This document shows, piece by piece, positions 55,194 to 63,611 of a stretch of 64,000 nucleotides of DNA (position 1 is the stretch's first letter; every line of letters starts with the position of its first letter). This DNA comes from Bacillota bacterium (lineage in GTDB: Bacteria; Bacillota; Clostridia; Caldicoprobacterales; Xylanivirgaceae). The position numbers were made by a program, and so were the translations under genes. The notes below the pieces were generated by a model. It saw only the letters and a program-made list of their open reading frames with translations, searched no databases and was not told the DNA's origin. The DNA lies in NCBI GenBank assembly GCA_023621995.1, contig JAMOAB010000157.1, forward strand, positions 1-64,000, given 5' to 3'.

Positions 55194-56184
55194 CTCTTTC
55201 CTTAACCTCCATAGTTATAGCATCTGTAGGACATCTCTCAGCACAGATTCCGCAACCTGTACATTTATCATCTATTATATTATGCTTAACTTTTCTTTCA
55301 CCTTCTATAGCTTCGAAGGAACAATTTCGTTTGCAGATGGTACAACCAATACATTTTTCTTCGTCTATATGTGCAAGTTTTCGCATTTCAAAGTTTGCAT
55401 ATATGGCTTTTGTGGGACATTTCTCAGCACATACCATACAGTTTGTACATTTGTCATAGTCTATCTTTGCCACATTATCCTCTATCTTTATAGCATCAAA
55501 TTTACACGCTTTTACACATATCTGACATGCTATACAGCCTATACTACAATATCCCCTAACATCCTTACCTTTATCCATAGACATACATGTAACTTGAACT
55601 AGATTTCTTTTAGGTACCATCTCAATCAGATTCTTAGGGCATGCCTCTACACATTTGCCACAGGCAGTACATTTCTCTTCATCTACTACTGCTACACCTT
55701 TATCATTTATATGGATAGCATCGAACATACATACTTTTACACAACTACCAAGACCTAAACACCCATAATTACAGGCTTTCGGACCATTTGCAAGCATGGC
55801 AGCAGCGGCGCAATCCTCTATACCAATATATGTGTATTTATCCTTCGCCTTCTCTATATCGCCCTGGCAAAGTACCTTGGCAACCATTTCTTCTCCCAAC
55901 TCTGCCTCCACTCCAAGTATTTCACATATCCCTTCAGCTACTTTTGTTCCTCCAACAGGGCAACCAGAAGTGGATGCTTCCCCATCTACGACTGCAGCTG
56001 CAAAACCATCACAACCAGGATAACCACATGCACCGCAATTTGCCCCTGGTAATATCTCTCGTACAGCTTCTATTTTAGGATCGAGCTTTACCTCATATCT
56101 TTTATAGGCAAGGGCGAGGCCTACACCAAAGATTAGTCCCATACCACCTAAACTCAGTATAGGATATAATATTTTTTCTATCAT
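55180..56184 (-). CDS. rnfB: Rnf complex ferredoxin-binding subunit RnfB
   Basis: 334 residues. An N-terminal membrane anchor is followed by a four-Cys Fe-S domain (GANCGACGYPGCDG) and an unusually Cys-rich tail. The tail has five ferredoxin-type CxxCxxCxxxC motifs (CTACGKCVEACP, CIACQICVKACK, CTNCMVCAEKCP, CIGCTICKRNCS, CTGCGICAERCP) plus a related Cys cluster near CNYGC/CVKVC. It is the entry point for electrons from ferredoxin. Clostridial RnfB is long like this, compared with the two-cluster proteobacterial form. Last Rnf gene, overlapping the methyltransferase start. Confidence 0.96.
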   Translation of the reverse strand: MIEKILYPILSLGGMGLIFGVGLALAYKRYEVKLDPKIEAVREILPGANCGACGYPGCDGFAAAVVDGEASTSGCPVGGTKVAEGICEILGVEAELGEEMVAKVLCQGDIEKAKDKYTYIGIEDCAAAAMLANGPKACNYGCLGLGSCVKVCMFDAIHINDKGVAVVDEEKCTACGKCVEACPKNLIEMVPKRNLVQVTCMSMDKGKDVRGYCSIGCIACQICVKACKFDAIKIEDNVAKIDYDKCTNCMVCAEKCPTKAIYANFEMRKLAHIDEEKCIGCTICKRNCSFEAIEGERKVKHNIIDDKCTGCGICAERCPTDAITMEVKERVVKM

Positions 56185-56197
56185 TCTCCCTTCCCCC

Positions 56198-56785
56198 TCA
56201 CTTTATCAAACCTTGAAAACCCATAAACGCTACCGACATAAGTCCTGCTGTAATTAGTGCAATTGGAAACCCTTTTAAATGTTCTGGTATATCAGATAAC
56301 TCCAACCTCTCCCTGATCCCTGCAAATAATACTATGGCAAGTGTAAAACCAAGTGAAACTCCTATACCGTTTACAAGAGTCTGCATTAGATCATATTCTT
56401 CTTGAATATTCATTATGGCCACACCCAATACTGCACAGTTTGTGGTTATAAGTGGAAGATATACTCCAAGTGCACCATACAAAGTAGGACTTGTCTTTTG
56501 TATTATCATCTCAATCAATTGCACTAGAGTAGCTATCACTAGTATGAATGCAATAATCTGCATGTATTCTATTTCTAATGGAACTAGTATAGCATAGTGT
56601 ACTATATATGTTATAACTGATGATAGGGCAATTACAAATGTAACTGCCATTCCCATACCCAGTGCCGTATTTACACGCTTCGATACACCCAAAAACGGAC
56701 ATATAGCAAGGGAACGTGAAAGAACTATATTATTTATCAGCATAGAGCTTATAAACAGTAATATTAGTTTATTAAAATATTCCAT
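56198..56785 (-). CDS. rnfA: Rnf complex membrane subunit RnfA
   Basis: 195 residues, six membrane helices. The IVLSRSLAICPFLGVSKRV start and the LITTNCAVLGVAIMN segment are RnfA/NqrE signatures; the two Cys (ICPFLG, TNCAVLG) are those proposed to hold a [2Fe-2S] cluster shared with RnfE. Carries electrons across the membrane and couples to ion movement. 13 bp from rnfE. Confidence 0.95.
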   Translation of the reverse strand: MEYFNKLILLFISSMLINNIVLSRSLAICPFLGVSKRVNTALGMGMAVTFVIALSSVITYIVHYAILVPLEIEYMQIIAFILVIATLVQLIEMIIQKTSPTLYGALGVYLPLITTNCAVLGVAIMNIQEEYDLMQTLVNGIGVSLGFTLAIVLFAGIRERLELSDIPEHLKGFPIALITAGLMSVAFMGFQGLIK

Positions 56786-56797
56786 TGTATATCCCCC

Positions 56798-57391
56798 TTA
56801 ATCAACCTTCGTAGTAAATCTATTTATAAGAGCTAGTAGAATGCCCAATGTTATAAATGCCCCTGCCGGTAAGATCATTATAAGCGCCGGCTCATATGAA
56901 GCAGGCATTATCTTCATATTAAACCATGTTCCTGCTCCTAGTATCTCCCTTATAGATCCTAATATAGTAAGTGAAAGGGTAAAACCAAGTCCTATACCAA
57001 GCCCGTCTATTATAGATGGAATTGGAGGATTCTTAGATGCAAATGTCTCTGCCCTCGCTAAAATTATACAATTTACTACTATAAGAGGTATAAAGATACC
57101 TAGACTATCATATAACTCAGGAAGATAAGCTTCCATTATCATACCTACCATTGTAACAAATGTGGCAATTACTACAATATAAGAAGGAATTCGAATCTTT
57201 GATGGTATAAAGTCTTTTAGCAAAGATATAACTAAATTAGAACCTATAAGTACAAAAGTTGTAGCAAGCCCCATTCCTATTCCATTTATAGCCGCAGTAG
57301 TTACAGCAAGAGTAGGACACATTCCAAGGACTAACTTAAATACAGGGTTTTCCTTAAATATTCCATTTGTAAATATCTCCCGTAATTTCAA
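56798..57391 (-). CDS. rnfE: Rnf complex membrane subunit RnfE
   Basis: 197 residues, six membrane helices; paralogue of RnfA/NqrD. GIFKENPVFKLVLGMCPTLAVT and LIVVNCIILARAETFA are diagnostic and give the cysteines paired with those of RnfA. Overlaps the rnfG stop by four bases, so translation is coupled. Confidence 0.95.
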   Translation of the reverse strand: MKLREIFTNGIFKENPVFKLVLGMCPTLAVTTAAINGIGMGLATTFVLIGSNLVISLLKDFIPSKIRIPSYIVVIATFVTMVGMIMEAYLPELYDSLGIFIPLIVVNCIILARAETFASKNPPIPSIIDGLGIGLGFTLSLTILGSIREILGAGTWFNMKIMPASYEPALIMILPAGAFITLGILLALINRFTTKVD

Positions 57392-57975
57392 TTGTCTGCC
57401 CCCCTATCACTTAAAATTTGATTGTAATAATTCATAACTAGATTAACTGCATCACTTACTGCTTCTGAAGTTATAGTAGCTCCTGTCAATGCTTGAATCT
57501 CATTGTCATCTAAATTCTCTGTTTTCTTAACTTGTATTGGCTTATCTATTGATTTACCGCCAAATTGCTCCACAAATTCCTCATCTGCTGCCTTTGCACC
57601 TAATCCTGGAGTTTCAGCATGATTTCCAATTCTTACTCCATCTATACTTCCCTCGTTATCTATTCCTATAATGACTTCCATATCGCCACCAAATCCCTTT
57701 GCCAAGACCTTGAAAGTATAGCCGACCGTCTTATTCCCTTCATCAATGCCCCTATATAGCTCCATTATATAGTCTCCACCTGTAAAACTGTCGTCAATGC
57801 CTAGCTCTTCGAAATCTTTAGCATACGAGAGCACTGCCAACCTTGCTTCCATATTAGCTTGTATCCGCTGCTCCTCTATAGGACCTTCAGTTAAATAGTT
57901 AGTAAAGCTTAGAGCAAGGGCAGCTACAGCTGTGATAATCAATAATTTTAGCCCGAGATTCCATGTTTCAGACAT
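57388..57975 (-). CDS. rnfG: Rnf complex FMN-binding subunit RnfG
   Basis: 195 residues. One membrane helix (~10-27) and an extracytoplasmic FMN_bind domain; the covalently flavinylated Thr is the last of TGAT in ALTGATITSEAV (about T167). GNHAETPGLGAK is the other family mark. I place the start at ATG 57975, nine bases after GGAGG; the longest frame starts inside that site. Overlaps the end of rnfD by 8 bp. Confidence 0.95.
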   Translation of the reverse strand: MSETWNLGLKLLIITAVAALALSFTNYLTEGPIEEQRIQANMEARLAVLSYAKDFEELGIDDSFTGGDYIMELYRGIDEGNKTVGYTFKVLAKGFGGDMEVIIGIDNEGSIDGVRIGNHAETPGLGAKAADEEFVEQFGGKSIDKPIQVKKTENLDDNEIQALTGATITSEAVSDAVNLVMNYYNQILSDRGADN

Positions 57976-58915
57976 CCTCATCCACCTCCCCATATATTGA
58001 AGGTATTGTGTATTTATCTATGAGAGGTGTAGCCACATTCATCATGAGTATTGCATAGGTTACACCACCTGGATATCCACCATATATACGTATAATAGAT
58101 GTTATAATACCACAGCCAATTCCCATAATTATCTGTCCTTTAGGGGTAACAGGGGACGTGGCATAATCAGTTGCCATATAGAAAGCCCCTAGCATAAGAC
58201 CTCCGACAAATAGATTATATATACCAGCCCCAGTAAATAGACCATCACCACCAAATATCCAAGTAAATAGAGCCACAGTACCTAGATAGGTAAAAGGAAT
58301 CCTCCAATTTATAATACCTTTGTATAAAAGGTACACAGCTCCTATAATAAGAGCTAGACACGATGTCTCACCAATACATCCACCTTTATTACCTATAAAG
58401 GCATCCCATAGCGTAGGAAGTTCTGCTGTAACTCCATCCTTTAGCAACTCCAGCGGTGTTGCAGTACTAAGTGCATCGGCCCCTGGAGCTACCCATGTAG
58501 TCATATGAACAGGCCAACATGCAAGAAGTATTGCCCTCGCTCCGAGTGCTGGATTCATAAAGTTATGTCCCAGCCCTCCAAACACTTGCTTTATAAGTCC
58601 GATTGCAATTACAGAACCTAGTGCAGGTATCCAAAGTGGCACAGTTGGTGGCATATTATATGCAACAAGTATGCCTGTGACAACAGCACTCCAATCATCT
58701 ATAGTAATAGCCCTCTTATACAACTTCTGCATAGCCCATTCAGTAATAACTGCAAATATGACAGATACTGCAATTATTGATATGGCCCTTCCACCAAAAA
58801 AATAGACTCCAGCAATACCAGCAGGTATAAGAGCTATAACAACATCCCTCATAATCTTTTCTACAGTCTCCTCTGAATTTATATGAGGTGATGAAGATAC
58901 AATTAGTTGATTCAT
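57968..58915 (-). CDS. rnfD: Rnf complex FMN-binding membrane subunit RnfD
   Basis: 315 residues with about nine membrane helices. The FMN-accepting Thr is in ALSTATPLEL, and GHNFMNPALGARAILLACWP is an RnfD/NqrB signature. It forms part of the ion path. The start follows rnfC by 31 bp and its end overlaps rnfG. Confidence 0.95.
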   Translation of the reverse strand: MNQLIVSSSPHINSEETVEKIMRDVVIALIPAGIAGVYFFGGRAISIIAVSVIFAVITEWAMQKLYKRAITIDDWSAVVTGILVAYNMPPTVPLWIPALGSVIAIGLIKQVFGGLGHNFMNPALGARAILLACWPVHMTTWVAPGADALSTATPLELLKDGVTAELPTLWDAFIGNKGGCIGETSCLALIIGAVYLLYKGIINWRIPFTYLGTVALFTWIFGGDGLFTGAGIYNLFVGGLMLGAFYMATDYATSPVTPKGQIIMGIGCGIITSIIRIYGGYPGGVTYAILMMNVATPLIDKYTIPSIYGEVDEDV

Positions 58916-58946
58916 TTAAAATCCCCCTCCCGAATACTTCATAATA

Positions 58947-60287
58947 TCAATGCCTTTTAGTCTGCTTCTTCCTTCTACTAATTGCTTCCCTCTTTGCTAT
59001 ACGTATGTTTTGCATAAGGGGTTTCCTCGCCGGACATATATAAGAACAAGAACCACATTCTATACAATCAAGAACATTAAGTCGTTCACAGCTTTCATAA
59101 TCTTGATTCTTAGAATATGCACTGAGCATAAGTGGCATTAAATTTATAGGGCATACTTCCACACATTTTGCACAACGAATACAGTTTTGCTCTTTTGAAG
59201 TCTGGACCTCTTCAGAAGTGAGGAGTAAGATCCCAGATGTCCCCTTTACCACAGGAACATCTAAAGTATATTGTGCTAGTCCCATCATAGGTCCACCACT
59301 TATTACTTTCTTTAGAGTTCCTCTAGTTCCTCCACACTTATCTATTATATAGGAAAAAGGCGTGCCTATAGGCACGAGTAGATTCTTAGGTTCACTAACG
59401 CCTTTGCCTGTCACAGTAATCACCCGCTCTATAAGAGGCATACCATCTTTTATTGCATTAGATATTGCAGCCGCTGTAGCTACATTATTTACTACTACTC
59501 CAACATCCATTGGCAGTCCTGCAGATGGTACTTGTCTACCAATAATAGCTTCAATTAACTGTTTTTCAGCCCCTTGTGGATATTTGGTTTTCAATACCTT
59601 TACATGGATATTTTTATACCTTCTTGCTACCTTTTTTATTGCCTCTATTGCATCAGGCTTGTTATCCTCAATGCCTATATAAGCATTTTTGACTCCAAGC
59701 ACCTTCATAATCGTCCTGAGCCCATATATTATATGATCGGCATGTTCAACCATTAACCTATGATCAGTTGTCAAGTATGGTTCGCACTCTGCACCGTTTA
59801 ATATTATGGTGTCTATCTCCTTGTCAGATGGTGGCGAAAGTTTTACATGGGTTGGAAAAGCAGCGCCCCCCATACCCACAATGCCAGACTCCCTTATTAT
59901 ATCTACTATCTCTTTTGGTGGCAAAGAATCCAAATCATTCCCACGTATAGAGTCATCTAATTGGTCTAGCCCATCATTTTCAACTATAATTGCCATTCCC
60001 TGCCCCAAAGTAGGATGGGGAGACATAGTTATTGATTTAACAATTCCTGATACACTAGAATGTATAGGAGCACCTACAAAGCCCCTAGACTCACCTATCT
60101 TTTGCCCTTTTTTTATTACATCTCCTACCTTTACCACTGGGTCACATGAAGCACCAATATGTTGCTGCAGTGGAATTACTACAACACCAGGCGGTTCTAG
60201 TTTTTCTATGGGTTTAGCCTGCGTGTTTTCTTTGTGGTAGGGTGGATGTATACCTCCCAAAAAACTCAATACATCGAATCCCACCAT
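58947..60287 (-). CDS. rnfC: Rnf complex NADH-binding subunit RnfC
   Basis: 446 residues. NAD/FMN-binding SLBB-type region (GVVIPLQQHIGASCDPVVKV; GMGGAAFPTHVKL; LNGAECEPYLTTDHRLM) and two C-terminal [4Fe-4S] motifs (CIRCAKCVEVCP; CIECGSCSYICP). It exchanges electrons with NAD+/NADH on the cytoplasmic side. ATG 60287 has AGGAAGG about five bases upstream; a GTG two codons earlier abuts it. First gene of rnfCDGEAB. Confidence 0.96.
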   Translation of the reverse strand: MVGFDVLSFLGGIHPPYHKENTQAKPIEKLEPPGVVVIPLQQHIGASCDPVVKVGDVIKKGQKIGESRGFVGAPIHSSVSGIVKSITMSPHPTLGQGMAIIVENDGLDQLDDSIRGNDLDSLPPKEIVDIIRESGIVGMGGAAFPTHVKLSPPSDKEIDTIILNGAECEPYLTTDHRLMVEHADHIIYGLRTIMKVLGVKNAYIGIEDNKPDAIEAIKKVARRYKNIHVKVLKTKYPQGAEKQLIEAIIGRQVPSAGLPMDVGVVVNNVATAAAISNAIKDGMPLIERVITVTGKGVSEPKNLLVPIGTPFSYIIDKCGGTRGTLKKVISGGPMMGLAQYTLDVPVVKGTSGILLLTSEEVQTSKEQNCIRCAKCVEVCPINLMPLMLSAYSKNQDYESCERLNVLDCIECGSCSYICPARKPLMQNIRIAKREAISRRKKQTKRH

Positions 60288-60322
60288 ATACACCTTCCTT
60301 TTTAGTTTGTTTATTTTTATAT

Positions 60323-60350
60323 AGTATATTCACAGTGTCATTGTTGTGAA
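60323..60350 (-). promoter_or_regulatory. probable rnf promoter with inverted repeat between -35 and -10
   Basis: On the minus strand TTCACA (60350-60345) and TATACT (60328-60323) have a 16-bp spacer, each five of six to consensus, ~35 nt before rnfC. TTCACA-N10-TGTGAA (60329-60350) forms an inverted repeat spanning -35 and spacer, where a repressor would block RNA polymerase. Unidentified regulator. Confidence 0.5.
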
Positions 60351-60381
60351 AAAAATATCAAATTTCGCTATAAATGAAAAT

Positions 60382-60401
60382 AGCCTTTTTAAAAAAAGGC
60401 T
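60382..60401 (-). terminator. hairpin ahead of rnf promoter
   Basis: AGCCTTTTT/AAAAAGGCT perfect 9-bp stem, 2-nt centre, followed on the minus strand by ATTTTCATTT. It lies ~125 nt after the TauE-like gene pair and would end that transcript before the rnf promoter. Confidence 0.65.
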
Positions 60402-60526
60402 GGCCGATCTATGATTTTCTATACTATATATATTTCAATTATTGATTATATCATAAATTTCTAAAAAAAGCTTTTCTTTTTGTACAAACAATTTGATATT
60501 ATTAATTATATATATACTGAAATGTG

Positions 60527-60877
60527 TTAACTATCTCTTATTAAGAATTCGTATATACCCATTATTAAAAGGAATATCCCAAATAGTTTTCTTAGCCAAT
60601 AAACTGACACATGTATCGCCAGTCTAGATCCTATAAGTGCTCCAAATAGTGCAAAAATTATAATGAATAGGGCAATATTGTATTTTACCCTACTTTCTCT
60701 GGTATGTATAATAAGTGCTATTATTGCAACAGGTAAAAAGGTTATTAAATTTACACTCTGGGCAGTTTTCTGTGGTATATGAGTAAAAAGTACTAATGCT
60801 GGAATAAGTATAGTACCTCCTCCTATACCCATTCCACCAATTAGACCTGCAATTATACCAATCAATACAAATAACAT
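60527..60877 (-). CDS. half-length TauE/SafE (TSUP) transporter, C-terminal-half type
   Basis: 116 residues and about four membrane helices, equal to one half of the usual ~250-residue TSUP anion exporter. IGGMGIGGGTILIPALVL is the TSUP repeat motif. Its ATG immediately follows the stop codon of the next gene, which encodes the other half (IFGAGGGIIVVPTLI). Whether this is a split two-chain transporter or two homodimeric half-transporters cannot be told here. Substrate (sulfite, sulfonates or other anions) unknown. Confidence 0.82.
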   Translation of the reverse strand: MLFVLIGIIAGLIGGMGIGGGTILIPALVLFTHIPQKTAQSVNLITFLPVAIIALIIHTRESRVKYNIALFIIIFALFGALIGSRLAIHVSVYWLRKLFGIFLLIMGIYEFLIRDS

Positions 60878-61240
60878 TTATACAATCATCCTTAGAGCAG
60901 CCAATACCATGAATATGGAAAATATCTTACGAAGCCAATAGGGAGGTATGGCTCCTAAACATTTTGAACCTATTATACTGCCCAAAATACCACCAATAAT
61001 TACTTTATATATGACGTCCCAAGCATATATTCCATTTCTATAGTAAATTACAGCGCTTACTGCTGATATTGGGAGTATAACCGCCAGTGCTGTTGCATGA
61101 GCTTCATGCTCATTAAGCCCAATTATATGTATTAGTGTAGGAACAACGATTATTCCCCCACCAGCACCAAAAATACCATTACATATGCCTGTTAAAAAAC
61201 CCAAAATACCTGTTAAGATCTTTTTATTCCTTATATTCAT
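60878..61240 (-). CDS. half-length TauE/SafE (TSUP) transporter, N-terminal-half type
   Basis: 120 residues and about four membrane helices; TSUP motif GICNGIFGAGGGIIVVPTLI near the start. ATG 61240 has AAAGGTGAT upstream; the longer frame lacks a Shine-Dalgarno. Together with the abutting gene (no spacer between stop and start) it would make one full-length TSUP fold. A single stop between them could in principle be a sequencing or genuine frameshift, but both halves have complete ends and start codons, so separate proteins are likelier. Confidence 0.82.
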   Translation of the reverse strand: MNIRNKKILTGILGFLTGICNGIFGAGGGIIVVPTLIHIIGLNEHEAHATALAVILPISAVSAVIYYRNGIYAWDVIYKVIIGGILGSIIGSKCLGAIPPYWLRKIFSIFMVLAALRMIV

Positions 61241-61410
61241 ATCATCACCTTTACTATTTTGCCAGCTCTTTTCTAAATTTATTCCAAATAGACTTTTATT
61301 GAATATGTAATTTTGCAAGTGGAGAGAGTTGTAAAACATATATTTGACTTTTTATGATAAACCATTTAAAATTTGAACTAACTATCTAAACTTTTCAAAC
61401 GGAGGTACAC

Positions 61411-62781
61411 ATGGACAGATCAAAACATTTACAAGAAGAGAAGATACCCTATCTCTTATTTAAATTTGCACTACCGGCTATTATAGGTATGTTAGTAAAC
61501 GCACTATACAATGTAGTAGATAAAATTTTCGTTGGACAAGGAGTAAATCCTTTAGCTATTGCTGGTATAGCAGTAGGTCTACCCATAAATATTCTCATGA
61601 TGGCCTTTGGAATGCTCATAGGTGCAGGGGCAACCTCCTTAATATCCATTAGGCTAGGGGAAAAAAATGTAGAGGAAGCAGAGCTCATCCTTGCCAATGC
61701 TATGGTACTTTCTATAGCTACTTACTCCATAATTTCCCTATTGGGACTTATATTTCTTGAAAAACTTCTTGCCTTCTTTGGGGCAAGCAATAGTATAATG
61801 CCATATGCCAAAGAATATATGAGGATAATACTCTCCGGTGCAGTGTTTCAAGGTATTGCCTTTACCATGAATAATTTTATAAGAGCTGAAGGTAATCCTA
61901 AAATTGCTATGGCTACCATGCTCATTGGTGCTATACTTAATATAATATTAGATCCTATCTTTATATTTAAATTTAATATGGGTATAAGGGGGGCTGCAAT
62001 AGCTACTATAATATCCCAAATAATATCAGCCCTATGGGTCCTTCGATATTTTTTTGGTGGAAAAAGTATGCTAAAAATTCGCAGACATAACCTTAAAATA
62101 CAATTCACCATAGTTAAAGATATTGTCGCAATAGGATCTGCTCCGTTTGCAATGCAAGTTTCCTCTAGTATACTAAATGTGATAATGCTAAACAGTCTAG
62201 GTAATTACGGTGGTGATCTTGCCATCTCTGCCATAAGTGCCATAAATAGTATAGCTATGTTCATACTAATGCCTGTATTTGGTATAAACCAAGGTGCTCA
62301 ACCAATTATAGGTTATAACTATGGAGCAAGACAGTTTGATAGGGTAAAGGAAACACTAAAATATGCCATATTTGCAGCAACCTGTATTGTTACGACTGGT
62401 TTTATAATATCACGCATATTTGCCTCTGAACTCATAGGAGTTTTCGGAAAAGATAATCGTGAATTTATAGAAATAGGAACTGAAGGATTGCATATATTCC
62501 TTCTTATGTTTCCTATTGTAGGGTTTCAAATTGTGAGTTCCAATTATTTCCAAGCCACAGGAAAGCCAAAGCAAGCTATGCTTTTGAGCCTATCCAGACA
62601 AGTGCTCATTCTAATTCCTATGATTCTTATACTACCACACTTTTTTGGGCTTAAAGGTATCTGGATGGCTGCGCCCATATCTGATCTGGTATCTTCTATA
62701 TTAACTGGAATACTCTTAGTGCTGGACCTGAAAAAGTTAAATAAGATAGAACAAAACAAATGCTATTCTGTAGATGATTAA
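61411..62781 (+). CDS. MATE-family multidrug/cation antiporter
   Basis: 456 residues with twelve membrane helices. The N-terminal half begins LFKFALPAIIGMLVNALYNVVDKIF-like (FALPAIIGMLVNALYNVVDK), typical of the DinF/NorM group, and the second half has FGINQGAQPIIGYNYGARQ, the characteristic mid-protein motif. Probably Na+- or H+-driven export of cationic drugs or metabolites. GGAGGTAC precedes the ATG. Divergent from the TauE-like genes. Confidence 0.92.
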   Translation: MDRSKHLQEEKIPYLLFKFALPAIIGMLVNALYNVVDKIFVGQGVNPLAIAGIAVGLPINILMMAFGMLIGAGATSLISIRLGEKNVEEAELILANAMVLSIATYSIISLLGLIFLEKLLAFFGASNSIMPYAKEYMRIILSGAVFQGIAFTMNNFIRAEGNPKIAMATMLIGAILNIILDPIFIFKFNMGIRGAAIATIISQIISALWVLRYFFGGKSMLKIRRHNLKIQFTIVKDIVAIGSAPFAMQVSSSILNVIMLNSLGNYGGDLAISAISAINSIAMFILMPVFGINQGAQPIIGYNYGARQFDRVKETLKYAIFAATCIVTTGFIISRIFASELIGVFGKDNREFIEIGTEGLHIFLLMFPIVGFQIVSSNYFQATGKPKQAMLLSLSRQVLILIPMILILPHFFGLKGIWMAAPISDLVSSILTGILLVLDLKKLNKIEQNKCYSVDD

Positions 62782-62831
62782 GTTTATCATAAGCTCAATA
62801 ACTTGTATATTAGAGAATAGGGGTAAACGCA

Positions 62832-63611
62832 ATGAAAAATTCTTTAAAGGTATTCACACTCTCTTTATTGATTATAATGATGGCATTATTTCTGACTAGC
62901 TGCATTGATGTTAAACTGGATTATGAACTGAATGACAAATCTCTTGTAGTATTATATACCTTATCAATAGATAGTACAGACTGTAAATGGCAACAAGATG
63001 AAACCCAGCTAAAAAAACTTTTAAAATCTTTAGTAGATTATTGGGACGATCAAGGGTTTATTATTTCAATAGATTCTTCTAAGGAAAATACACCTGTAGT
63101 TGTACAGAGCAAAAAAATTCTACCCTCTAAAAATAGAAATGAATCACTTTCGTATCTTATGTATATTTTTACTGATAAAGACTTGTCTCCTTTTAAAGAA
63201 GTCAAATGTAGTAAAGATCATTTTTTTATATTCGATATAATCTATTTTACTGCTTCTCTTGACACGAGAACTTTACTTGACTACGACACTTTGAATAATC
63301 TACCAAGTGATTTAAGCAATCAATTAAGGGATATAATGGACCAAAGTCACCTTGCTATCTCTTTTACTACTAATTTAAAGGTTAAAAAATCTAATGCCAA
63401 TGAAGTTTTACAAATAGATAAAATCAACAAAAAATATGTTTGGTATATAGATATACCTAGTAATCAAATAATAAATTTCTCGTTTTACCTTATAGATAAT
63501 ACTGGCATAAGGCTAATTATATCTATAATTATTATATTTTTTGTTGTCTTTCTATTTGTAAAACTAAATATAAAGCTCAATCAAAATCAATATATAAAGG
63601 ATCAGAGCTAA
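62832..63611 (+). CDS. lipoprotein with C-terminal membrane helix, unrecognised
   Basis: 259 residues. The signal peptide ends in LTSCID (lipobox Cys about 24), an extracellular domain follows, and a hydrophobic helix (~229-250) is near the C-terminus with a basic tail, so it is anchored at both ends. LppM-like extracellular domains have this plan, but I see no motif to prove it. It begins 51 bp after the MATE gene on the same strand. Its 3' end overlaps a convergent gene by 35 bp. Confidence 0.68.
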   Translation: MKNSLKVFTLSLLIIMMALFLTSCIDVKLDYELNDKSLVVLYTLSIDSTDCKWQQDETQLKKLLKSLVDYWDDQGFIISIDSSKENTPVVVQSKKILPSKNRNESLSYLMYIFTDKDLSPFKEVKCSKDHFFIFDIIYFTASLDTRTLLDYDTLNNLPSDLSNQLRDIMDQSHLAISFTTNLKVKKSNANEVLQIDKINKKYVWYIDIPSNQIINFSFYLIDNTGIRLIISIIIIFFVVFLFVKLNIKLNQNQYIKDQS

